A stretch of DNA of 60,627 nucleotides, taken from the NCBI RefSeq assembly GCF_021606685.1, contig NZ_WKCB01000028.1, positions 1 to 60,627 of the forward strand, written 5' to 3'. The first letter of the stretch is position 1; each line of letters starts with the position of its first letter. The stretch comes from Pseudomonas syringae. Lineage in GTDB: Bacteria > Pseudomonadota > Gammaproteobacteria > Pseudomonadales > Pseudomonadaceae. A model generated the notes under the pieces. The model was not told where the DNA came from and made no database searches. It worked only from the letters and a program-made list of their open reading frames with translations. Below, piece after piece: positions 28,261-35,697 of the stretch. The position numbers and the translations under genes are program-made.

Positions 28261-29127
28261 TCAGTGCGCGCCCAGTTCGCGGATCGACAACTTCATGCTT
28301 TCGAAGTCGTATTCCGACAAGCCTACGTAGTCCAGCACCAGGTGGCCTACGGCATTCCACTCATGGTCAACCGACTGATTGCCCAGTACCCGGTAGGACG
28401 AGCAGATATGCTCGGCCATCTTGAGGATCGCCAGCAGGTTTTTAAGTTGAGAATTGCGCGACGACTCATCGCTGAAAATCGCCAGGGCGTTGTGGTGGTT
28501 GGCGATGGCGTCGGTCACATGCTCCGGCAGGCGCCAGGACTTGGCCGTGTAGTAGCCGACCACGGCATGGTTGGTGTTGAACGCGTTGTTTTCGGTGTCG
28601 ACCACGCGGCAGTCAGGGCCGGCGTTGGCGTAGGCCTGCTCGAGCACCGACATGTAGTTGGGGAAGCGCTTGAGCATCAGCGGCACGCCGCAATCGTGGA
28701 ACAGCCCCAGGGCATACGCCTCGTCCACAGCCTGGGCGCCGGTGCGCTTGGCCAGGGTCAGGCAGGTCATGGCCACATCCTGGGCGGTGTCCCAGAAGCG
28801 ATTGAGGGTAACGATGGTGTCGTCGCTCATCTCGCCCTTGATCGACAGGGCGTTGATCAAGTTGATGATCGAACGGCTGCCCAGCAGGTTCACCGCACGC
28901 TGGATCGAGGCAATCTTGTTGCTCAGCCCGTAATACGAGGAGTTGACGATCTTCAGCAATGCACCGGACAGGCCTGGATCCTGGGAGATCAACCGCGCGA
29001 TCACCTCCAGGTCCGGGTCGGGCATGTACTGCTCCATCTGCAAATCCACCATGATTTGCGGCTGCGGCGGCACGCTGATGCCTTGCAGGGCCTGTTGGAT
29101 CTGTTCGGCGGAAAGCTCTTGGGACAT
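28261..29127 (-). CDS. HDOD domain signalling protein
   Basis: The 288-aa protein is an HDOD domain (about residues 15-220), a degenerate HD-fold lacking metal-binding His-Asp. Features are LISQDPGLSGALLKIVNSSYYGLS and ALSIKGEM, then AYALGLFHDCGVPLML. HDOD proteins act as scaffolds in stress and second-messenger signalling; no partner is apparent here. It starts 21 bp upstream of mutM in the same direction. Confidence 0.9.
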   Translation of the reverse strand: MSQELSAEQIQQALQGISVPPQPQIMVDLQMEQYMPDPDLEVIARLISQDPGLSGALLKIVNSSYYGLSNKIASIQRAVNLLGSRSIINLINALSIKGEMSDDTIVTLNRFWDTAQDVAMTCLTLAKRTGAQAVDEAYALGLFHDCGVPLMLKRFPNYMSVLEQAYANAGPDCRVVDTENNAFNTNHAVVGYYTAKSWRLPEHVTDAIANHHNALAIFSDESSRNSQLKNLLAILKMAEHICSSYRVLGNQSVDHEWNAVGHLVLDYVGLSEYDFESMKLSIRELGAH

Positions 29128-29213
29128 AAGTACACACTCTGGGCTAGGCGAGGATTCTAACCCCTAAGCAAAGATGACTGACACCCAAATGCCCGATTGA
29201 AATCGGACTAAAT

Positions 29214-29298
29214 GTGGAAGGGGGCTGGCCCCCGATAGCATCACCGCCGTACGTCAGATACACCCCGTTGCCTGCATCGCGGGCAAGCCCCCTCCCAC
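29214..29298. repeat. REP doublet, diverged arms
   Basis: The left arm GTGGAAGGGGGCTGGCCCCC has substitutions against the standard core; the right arm GGGCAAGCCCCCTCCCAC is standard. It lies upstream of rlmI between divergent genes, which is unusual since most doublets here follow genes. The rlmI start is 52 bp away. Confidence 0.75.
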
Positions 29299-29350
29299 AT
29301 GAACCGCGCCGCAACAGGTATACTCCCGCTCTTTTTTCCGGAGCGACGTC

Positions 29351-30547
29351 ATGTCCCTGCCAAGCCTGCGTCTCAAAGCCAACGCCGATCGTCGTTTGCG
29401 CAACGGCCACCTGTGGGTCTACAGCAACGAAATCGACGTGGCCGCCACCCCACTTCACGGCTTTCAGGCGGGCGACCAGGCCATCCTGGAAGCGGCCGGC
29501 GGCAAGACCCTGGGCATCGTGGCCATGAGCCCGAACAACCTGATCTGCGCACGCCTGCTGTCGCGTGACATCAAGTTGCCGCTGGACAAGTCGCTGCTGG
29601 TGCACCGCTTGAACGTCGCCCTGTCGCTGCGTGACCGTCTGTTCGACAAGCCGTTCTACCGCCTGGTCTACGGCGATTCCGACCTGCTGCCGGGCCTGGT
29701 GGTCGACCGTTTTGGCGACATTCTGGTGGTACAGATCGCCTCGGCGACCATGGAAGCGCATAAAGAAGACGTGATCGCCGCCCTGACCCAAGTGCTCAAG
29801 CCGAGCGGCATCCTGTTCAAGAACGACTCCGCCGCACGCGACGCCGAAGGCCTCAACCGCTACGTCGAAACCGTGTTCGGCCTGGTGCCGGAGTGGGTCG
29901 CGCTGGAAGAAAACGGCGTGAAATTCGAAGCCCCGGTGATCCAGGGCCAGAAAACCGGCTGGTTTTACGACCACCGCATGAACCGCGCCCGCCTGGCCCC
30001 GTATGCCAAAGGCAAGCGCGTGCTGGACCTGTACAGCTACATCGGCGGCTGGGGCGTGCAAGCTGCAGCCTTCGGCGCCAGTGAAGTGTTCTGCGTCGAC
30101 GCTTCGGCCTTCGCCCTCGACGGCGTTGAGCGCAACGCCGCGCTGAACGGCTTTGCCGAGAAAATGACCTGCATCGAAGGCGACGTGTTTGAAGCCCTCA
30201 AAGAGCTCAAAGCCAGCGAAGAACGTTTCGACGTGATCGTCGCCGACCCACCGGCCTTCATCAAACGCAAAAAAGACATGAAAAACGGCGAAGGCGCCTA
30301 CCGCCGCCTGAACGAGCAAGCCATGCGCCTGCTCAGCAAAGACGGCATCCTGGTCAGCGCCTCGTGCTCCATGCACTTGCCGGAAGACGACCTGCAAAAC
30401 ATCCTGCTGACCAGCGCCCGCCACCTGGACCGCAATATCCAGATGCTCGAACGCGGCGGCCAGGGCCCGGACCACCCGGTGCACCCGGCGATTGCCGAGA
30501 CGCGTTATATCAAGAGCATTACGTGCCGGTTGTTGCCCAATAGCTAA
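29351..30547 (+). CDS. rlmI: 23S rRNA (cytosine) methyltransferase RlmI-like
   Basis: The 398-aa protein has an N-terminal PUA domain (MSLPSLRLKANADRRLRNGHLWVYSNEID), a central EEHB-like fold and a C-terminal SAM methyltransferase. The latter has VLDLYSYIGGWGVQAA and the DPPAF catalytic motif, then SCSMHL. RlmI makes m5C1962 in 23S rRNA in E. coli; the same position is assumed. Confidence 0.9.
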   Translation: MSLPSLRLKANADRRLRNGHLWVYSNEIDVAATPLHGFQAGDQAILEAAGGKTLGIVAMSPNNLICARLLSRDIKLPLDKSLLVHRLNVALSLRDRLFDKPFYRLVYGDSDLLPGLVVDRFGDILVVQIASATMEAHKEDVIAALTQVLKPSGILFKNDSAARDAEGLNRYVETVFGLVPEWVALEENGVKFEAPVIQGQKTGWFYDHRMNRARLAPYAKGKRVLDLYSYIGGWGVQAAAFGASEVFCVDASAFALDGVERNAALNGFAEKMTCIEGDVFEALKELKASEERFDVIVADPPAFIKRKKDMKNGEGAYRRLNEQAMRLLSKDGILVSASCSMHLPEDDLQNILLTSARHLDRNIQMLERGGQGPDHPVHPAIAETRYIKSITCRLLPNS

Positions 30548-30560
30548 CCCACTTCTCGAG

Positions 30561-30592
30561 TGGTACTGCACGACTTGTTTCGCGCAGTACCA
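30561..30592. repeat. Inverted repeat after rlmI
   Basis: TGGTACTGC (30561-30569) and GCAGTACCA (30584-30592) form a perfect 9-bp stem with a 14-nt loop, 14 bp after the rlmI stop. No T-run follows, so it is not a standard intrinsic terminator. It marks the left edge of the AT-rich segment. Apart from this and the repeat at 30760, the gap 30548-30806 holds nothing recognised. Confidence 0.6.
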
Positions 30593-30759
30593 TCGTCCGA
30601 AAACACTTCATTCCAAATAGCAATAACCAGACAGACCCTCTTCATGAGTTCTAAAAAATAGAGGGCTTCAACGTTACAGCAAAAACAGACTACATCCCTT
30701 CCAGAACCCTCCTACAACTTTCGACTAGATTATTTAAAAGTCAACGCCTAGCCTAGTTC

Positions 30760-30781
30760 TGTCACGACCTTTTACGTGACA
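30760..30781. promoter_or_regulatory. Inverted repeat upstream of the small peptide gene
   Basis: TGTCACG (30760-30766) and CGTGACA (30775-30781) are perfect 7-bp arms around an 8-bp centre, 25 bp before the peptide ATG. Position and symmetry fit an operator for a dimeric regulator. No regulator gene of this segment is present nearby. Confidence 0.5.
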
Positions 30782-30806
30782 AAACTTAGCTTAATGGAGA
30801 GTTGAT

Positions 30807-30872
30807 ATGAAAACAGTAATCCTTGAGTCAAAAGAATTGGCAGCATTTTCCCTGATTGGAATGCCTAAGTAG
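30807..30872 (+). CDS. 21-codon peptide gene, candidate precursor peptide
   Basis: The ORF begins MKTVILESKEL and ends FSLIGMPK before TAG. A GGAG ribosome site (30796-30799) lies 7 bp before the ATG. The peptide has no Cys, two Ser (8 and 15), two acidic residues in the middle and a hydrophobic C-terminal half, and matches no precursor family I know. A SagB-type dehydrogenase gene follows 57 bp downstream and an efflux gene after that, so a leader-core precursor is the favoured reading. The alternative is a regulatory leader peptide. It was too short for routine gene calling and is not proven to be translated. Confidence 0.55.
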   Translation: MKTVILESKELAAFSLIGMPK

Positions 30873-30885
30873 GTCGTTGATAATG

Positions 30886-30910
30886 AACTGGGCTGCACGC
30901 CAGCTCAGTT
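30886..30910 (+). promoter_or_regulatory. Hairpin between peptide and dehydrogenase genes
   Basis: AACTGGGCTG (30886-30895) pairs with CAGCTCAGTT (30901-30910), 10 bp with one G-U pair, around the loop CACGC. It begins 14 bp after the peptide stop and ends 19 bp before the next ATG. No T-run follows. Such hairpins commonly protect the short upstream message or lower read-through, giving more peptide than enzyme; that effect is inferred. Confidence 0.6.
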
Positions 30911-30929
30911 CCAACACAGGGGATAAACA

Positions 30930-32012
30930 ATGCGAATAAATCCAAACCTATTTTTCCTGTCAAAACCACCGTCCTTCGTTATCTGGAACTACCAAACGCA
31001 CAAACAATTCGAGCTGGATCTGGCGCACTCACAGCGCTTGATAGAACTCATCCATGATATTTCCCGGTATAACCCTAATCTTGCAATTGACTCAACCCTT
31101 TTTACCAATGCCATTATCCAACATACGACCGAGAGTGACGGTCACGCTTGGGGCTGGGACGACCTATCAAGAATATTTCATATCGGCACAAAGGATCTCA
31201 CTCACTCAGAACAGCCTAAGGGTAGCAAAGAGTGGGCCGCTCAATATTGGGTCCATTGCCAGGAGGTAATGAACACCGAGCCTCCAACGCCAAATCGGTT
31301 CGCCAACTTTCAGCAAGAAGACCTGATCAGCCTACCACCACCATTACCCAACAAGGCGCTTAACGAAGCCGCCTCGTTGGAGCAGGCACTGCTTAACAGA
31401 AAAACCTGTCGTTCTTACTCAAACAAAAGTATTACGTTAGAAAATATCAGCACATTACTATACTTATCACTCGGTCACCTTAAAGAGCGTGAATCAGATA
31501 GTGTTCACCTAACACCTCTCGCGTTCCGCGCCAGAAGAAGCAGTCCTTCGGGTGGCGGGTTAAGTTCAAGCGAAGGTTATTTGTACGCTTACAACATCAG
31601 AGAATTAAGCCCTGGACTTTACTACTACCATCCTGGCCTGCATGGACTCAGGCTAATTCGCAGAGCTAAAGAGCCACTAGGCGCTTTTTTGCAAGGGCAG
31701 CACTTTGTGGACAACCTTCCGTTCGGGATCTTCATCACATCACAATTCGACAAGCTTTGGTGGAAGTACCCACACTCCAGAGCTTATAGAGTTGCGTTAT
31801 TGGAAGCAGGACATATTGCGCAAACAGTCCAACTTGTCGCGACAGCAATGGGACTAAATACATGGCTCTCCGCCGCAATTAATGACACCGAAGCCGAGAG
31901 AGCCCTTGGCATACAAGATCTGAGGGAGCAGCTGCTTCTTTTCGTCGGTGGTGGCTACAGCGATGGAAATGTCTTTTGCAATGAGTTCGAAGCCCTACTA
32001 ATGGGGAATTAA
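30930..32012 (+). CDS. SagB-type FMN-dependent peptide dehydrogenase
   Basis: The 360-aa protein has a nitroreductase-fold C-terminal part: RKTCRSY (157-163) for FMN phosphate, SSPSGGGLSSSEGY (204-217), LSPGLYYYHP (226-235) and KYPHSRAYRVALLEAGH (279-295), ending in LLLFVGGGY. Lys279-Tyr280 align with the Lys-Tyr pair reported as catalytic in azoline dehydrogenases such as McbC/BcerB. The N-terminal 150 residues are divergent and may include a peptide-binding region near 15-60. Base composition is much lower in GC than the neighbours: 23 G/C in 31381-31440 against 43 in 34321-34380. No YcaO cyclodehydratase is present, so azole formation is not implied. AGGGGA at 30918 supports the start. Confidence 0.8.
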   Translation: MRINPNLFFLSKPPSFVIWNYQTHKQFELDLAHSQRLIELIHDISRYNPNLAIDSTLFTNAIIQHTTESDGHAWGWDDLSRIFHIGTKDLTHSEQPKGSKEWAAQYWVHCQEVMNTEPPTPNRFANFQQEDLISLPPPLPNKALNEAASLEQALLNRKTCRSYSNKSITLENISTLLYLSLGHLKERESDSVHLTPLAFRARRSSPSGGGLSSSEGYLYAYNIRELSPGLYYYHPGLHGLRLIRRAKEPLGAFLQGQHFVDNLPFGIFITSQFDKLWWKYPHSRAYRVALLEAGHIAQTVQLVATAMGLNTWLSAAINDTEAERALGIQDLREQLLLFVGGGYSDGNVFCNEFEALLMGN

Positions 32013-32153
32013 TATCGCGGAGAGGCGATTACAACTACGCTCCCAGAATAAGACTACGCGCGGCAGGAATTCAGCCTACTCCATTTTTTTATTGAATTTC
32101 CAAATTCGCAGACTAGTATCGGTTTCTGGTACAACTCCGGAAAAAAAACAACA

Positions 32154-33353
32154 ATGTCTGAGTTCAACTGTTCGCCCCCACTCAATGACGAGATCAAACG
32201 TCAACACCTCTCTGGCTTCATCCTCATCACCTGCATTTCCCTGATCAGCTTCTTCCCGATCAATATCCTGCTGCCTTCGTTCCCCGCCCTGTCTGTGCAA
32301 TTCGACGCGCCTAGCGCCGATATCGCCCTGTCCATCAGCCTGTTCACCCTGGTGTTCTCGATTTCCCAACTGGTCGCAGGGCCATTGTCGGATAAATGGG
32401 GTCGCAAGGAAGTGCTGCTCGGCTGCATCAGCCTGTCAATCCTGGGCGCGATAGGTTGCGCAATGGCGACTGACTACCTGACCTTCATGCTATTTCGTTG
32501 CATACAGGCCATGGGCTGCGGCTTTTTCGTGTTGGGTCATGCGCTGGTGGAAGACATGTTCGACGAACAGGACCGAGCCCGTGTTCGCCTGTTTTACATG
32601 ACCCTGAGTGGTTCGTTTGTGGCGCTGTCACCGCTGATCGGCTCCTGGCTGCAAACCACCTTCGATTGGCAGGGCAGCTTTTACGGGTTCGCACTGATGG
32701 CGCTGGGCATGTTGATCCATGCGCTTTGCATCCTGCCGTCCAAGTCCGCCAGTTCGCCGCGTGCGCCGGTTTCGATTTTCGACACCCTTAAAGCCGTCGC
32801 ACACAACCGGGACTTCCTGCGTTATTGGTGGATCGCCGCACTGGTCTTCGCCTGCTACTTCGCCTTGATCAGCGTGACGCCGCTGATTTTCATGGACGCG
32901 CTGAAGCTCTCCGAATACCAGTACGCGCTGGTGCTGATGGTGTACGGCGTGGCCTATCTGATGGGCGGGGTGGCAGCGTCATACCTGCAAAAACGCATTT
33001 CGCTGTCCCGACAAATCGATATCGGCCTCGGCCTGCTGCTTATCGCAGGCGTCCTTTTAGCACTGGTCATCAACCTTGAAGCCATCACGACCGTAACCTT
33101 GCTGATTCCGATGCTGATCAGCGCTCTGGCTGTGACGCTGGTGCGGCCGGCCGCGATTTCCGCAGCGATGCTGCTGTTTTCAAGCAGTGCCGGCACGGCA
33201 GCATCGGCGGGCAACAGCATCATGTTCCTCACCGCCGCCGTCAGCAGCGCCGCCCTCGCGCAAACTGGCAGCCACTTGCTGATGACCATCGCCGCAAGCT
33301 TCATCATTTTCAGTGTGTGGGGCAGGTGGACGAATACGCGAGTCGGGCGTTAG
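32154..33353 (+). CDS. Bcr/CflA-type MFS efflux transporter
   Basis: The 399-aa protein has about 12 membrane helices. Motif A (GPLSDKWGRKEVLLG, about residues 75-90) lies between helices 2 and 3, and GHALVEDMF is near helix 4. It belongs to the DHA1 drug:proton antiporters related to Bcr/CflA. It follows the SagB-type gene by 141 bp in the same direction. Its first about 20 codons and leader are AT-rich while the rest is GC-rich like the core genome. A role exporting the product of the peptide/dehydrogenase pair is inferred; an unrelated drug-efflux role is equally compatible with the sequence alone. Confidence 0.88.
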   Translation: MSEFNCSPPLNDEIKRQHLSGFILITCISLISFFPINILLPSFPALSVQFDAPSADIALSISLFTLVFSISQLVAGPLSDKWGRKEVLLGCISLSILGAIGCAMATDYLTFMLFRCIQAMGCGFFVLGHALVEDMFDEQDRARVRLFYMTLSGSFVALSPLIGSWLQTTFDWQGSFYGFALMALGMLIHALCILPSKSASSPRAPVSIFDTLKAVAHNRDFLRYWWIAALVFACYFALISVTPLIFMDALKLSEYQYALVLMVYGVAYLMGGVAASYLQKRISLSRQIDIGLGLLLIAGVLLALVINLEAITTVTLLIPMLISALAVTLVRPAAISAAMLLFSSSAGTAASAGNSIMFLTAAVSSAALAQTGSHLLMTIAASFIIFSVWGRWTNTRVGR

Positions 33354-33364
33354 AGCCCTCCACT

Positions 33365-33458
33365 GTGGCAAGCAAGCTTGCTTGCGTTGGGGTGTGAAGC
33401 GCCCCCAAAGAAGTCGGCGCCTGCTTCGCCACTGAGCGGGAGCAAGCTCCCTCGCCAC
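33365..33458. repeat. REP doublet, third family (GAGGGAGCTTGCTCCC-like)
   Basis: Outer ends GTGGCAAGCAAGCTTGC and GAGCAAGCTCCCTCGCCAC pair imperfectly. The inner part has TGAAGCGCCCCC and a TGCTTCGCCACTGAGCGGG block. It lies just after the MFS gene. The rest of the 316-bp gap to ilvD (33459-33669) holds a TAGAAT -10-like hexamer at 33490 and no gene I can support. Confidence 0.7.
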
Positions 33459-33669
33459 AGACGGCCATTCCCTCCAGCCGCCAGCGGTGTAGAATCGGCC
33501 TATTCATCGCCAGTCATCCCCCGGCGGGTTTATGAGCTCGAGGCCCAAGCAAGCGGCGATCCCGCGACGCAAGTGGCAACTTCCGGACACCACGGCCATT
33601 TTTCGGGTGTTCCAGACGTCAATAGAAGCTCACTCCCTTTTGATACCGATTAGCCGCCCGGAGTGCTCC

Positions 33670-35511
33670 ATGCCAGATTACCGCTCGAAAACATCCACCC
33701 ACGGCCGCAACATGGCCGGCGCGCGCGCGTTGTGGCGTGCCACGGGGATGAAAGATGACGACTTTAAAAAGCCGATCATCGCGATTGCCAACTCGTTCAC
33801 CCAATTCGTACCGGGCCACGTCCACCTCAAAGACCTGGGCCAGCTGGTCGCCCGCGAGATCGAACGCGCCGGCGGCGTGGCCAAAGAATTCAACACTATT
33901 GCCGTGGATGACGGCATCGCCATGGGCCATGACGGCATGCTGTATTCCCTGCCGAGCCGCGAGATCATCGCTGACTCCGTGGAATACATGGTCAATGCTC
34001 ACTGCGCCGACGCCATTGTGTGCATCTCGAACTGCGACAAGATCACCCCCGGTATGCTGATGGCCGCCCTGCGCCTCAACATCCCGGTGATCTTCGTGTC
34101 CGGCGGCCCGATGGAAGCCGGCAAGACCAAGCTCGCCTCCCACGGCCTCGACCTGGTCGACGCCATGGTCATCGCCGCCGATTCCAGCGCTTCTGACGAG
34201 AAGGTTGCGGAATACGAGCGCAGCGCCTGCCCGACCTGCGGTTCGTGCTCCGGCATGTTCACCGCCAACTCGATGAACTGCCTGGTCGAAGCCCTGGGCC
34301 TGGCCTTGCCGGGCAACGGTTCCACCCTGGCCACCCACAGCGACCGCGAGCAGCTGTTCCTGCAGGCCGGCCGCACCATCGTCGAGTTGTGCAAGCGTTA
34401 CTACACCGAGAACGATGAGTCGGTGTTGCCGCGCAATATCGCCAACTTCAAGGCGTTCGAGAACGCCATGACCCTGGACATCGCCATGGGCGGTTCCACC
34501 AATACCATCCTGCACTTGCTGGCCGCGGCCCAGGAAGCCGAGATCGATTTCGACCTGCGCGACATCGACCGCCTGTCCCGCCACGTGCCGCAGTTGTGCA
34601 AAGTCGCGCCGAACATCCAGAAGTACCACATGGAAGACGTGCACCGCGCCGGCGGGATCTTCTCGATCTTAGGCTCGCTGGCCCGTGGCGGCCTGCTGCA
34701 CACCGACCTGCCGACCGTGCACAGCGCGAGCATGGCCGAAGGCATCGCCAAATGGGACATCACCCAGACTGACGACGAAGCCGTGCACCACTTCTTCAAG
34801 GCCGGCCCGGCCGGCATCCCGACGCAAACCGCGTTCAGCCAGTCGACCCGTTGGGACACGCTCGACGACGACCGTGAAAACGGCTGCATCCGCAGTGTCG
34901 AGCACGCTTACTCGCAAGAAGGCGGCCTGGCCGTGCTGTACGGCAACATTGCCCTGGATGGCTGCGTGGTGAAAACCGCCGGTGTGGATGAGTCCATCCA
35001 CGTCTTTGAAGGTCGCGCCAAGATCTACGAAAGCCAGGACAGCTCGGTTCGCGGCATCCTCGCCGACGAAGTGAAAGAAGGCGACATCGTGATCATCCGC
35101 TACGAAGGCCCGAAAGGCGGCCCGGGTATGCAGGAGATGCTCTACCCGACGTCCTACCTGAAATCCAAAGGCCTGGGCAAAGCCTGCGCACTGCTGACCG
35201 ACGGCCGTTTCTCCGGCGGCACCTCGGGCCTGTCTATCGGCCACGCTTCACCCGAAGCTGCTGCCGGTGGCGCGATTGGCCTGGTGCAGGATGGCGACAA
35301 AGTGCTGATCGACATTCCGAACCGTTCGATCAACCTGTTGATCAGCGACGAAGAACTGGCCGCGCGCCGCGTTGAGCAGGACAAGAAAGGTTGGAAGCCG
35401 GTTGAGAAACGCCCACGTAAAGTGACCACCGCGCTGAAAGCCTATGCCCTGCTGGCCACCAGTGCCGACAAGGGTGCTGTGCGTAACAAAGCCATGCTCG
35501 ACGGCCTGTAA
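33670..35511 (+). CDS. ilvD: Dihydroxy-acid dehydratase
   Basis: IlvD dehydrates 2,3-dihydroxy acids in valine, isoleucine and pantothenate synthesis using an Fe-S cluster. The 613-aa protein has Cys ligands in [12 protein letters not shown] and [18 protein letters not shown], and the C-terminal [15 protein letters not shown] signature. The start [14 protein letters not shown] at 33670 has GGAG upstream; a 46-codon extension is rejected because its sequence is unlike IlvD. Confidence 0.97.
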   Translation: MPDYRSKTSTHGRNMAGARALWRATGMKDDDFKKPIIAIANSFTQFVPGHVHLKDLGQLVAREIERAGGVAKEFNTIAVDDGIAMGHDGMLYSLPSREIIADSVEYMVNAHCADAIVCISNCDKITPGMLMAALRLNIPVIFVSGGPMEAGKTKLASHGLDLVDAMVIAADSSASDEKVAEYERSACPTCGSCSGMFTANSMNCLVEALGLALPGNGSTLATHSDREQLFLQAGRTIVELCKRYYTENDESVLPRNIANFKAFENAMTLDIAMGGSTNTILHLLAAAQEAEIDFDLRDIDRLSRHVPQLCKVAPNIQKYHMEDVHRAGGIFSILGSLARGGLLHTDLPTVHSASMAEGIAKWDITQTDDEAVHHFFKAGPAGIPTQTAFSQSTRWDTLDDDRENGCIRSVEHAYSQEGGLAVLYGNIALDGCVVKTAGVDESIHVFEGRAKIYESQDSSVRGILADEVKEGDIVIIRYEGPKGGPGMQEMLYPTSYLKSKGLGKACALLTDGRFSGGTSGLSIGHASPEAAAGGAIGLVQDGDKVLIDIPNRSINLLISDEELAARRVEQDKKGWKPVEKRPRKVTTALKAYALLATSADKGAVRNKAMLDGL

Positions 35512-35522
35512 GCCTCGCGCAT

Positions 35523-35553
35523 AAAAAAGCCCCGCCTTGTGCGGGGCTTTTTT
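35523..35553 (+). terminator. Intrinsic terminator of ilvD
   Basis: GCCCCGC-CTTGT-GCGGGGC (35529-35547) forms a perfect 7-bp stem flanked by six A before and six T after. It lies 12 bp after the ilvD stop. The symmetrical A/T flanks would allow function on both strands. Confidence 0.95.
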
Positions 35554-35590
35554 ATGCCTGTCGAAAAGCTCCAAAACACTGGGATCAACT

Positions 35591-35677
35591 GTGGGAGGGG
35601 GCTTGCCCCCGATGAGGGAGCGTCAGTCGAAATCTATCTGACTGAGCCACCGCCATCGGGGGCAAGCCCCCTACCAC
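35591..35677. repeat. REP doublet, GTGGGAGGGGGCTTGC family
   Basis: Arms GTGGGAGGGGGCTTGCCCCC and complement (one substitution, CCCCCTACCAC, in the right arm). It lies between the ilvD terminator and the convergent TonB receptor gene. Confidence 0.85.
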
Positions 35678-35697
35678 AGGGGTCAGGTGTGAGGCCT

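Noticed and set aside
30807..30872. The small peptide as a known RiPP class (PqqA, mycofactocin, lanthipeptide, azole microcin)
   Set aside because: It lacks the Glu/Tyr spacing of PqqA, any Cys, and a Cys/Ser/Thr-rich core. No PqqE, YcaO or Lan enzyme lies in the window.
33532..33669. Longer ilvD start 46 codons upstream
   Set aside because: The extension has no similarity to IlvD and the ATG at 33670 has a good GGAG site.
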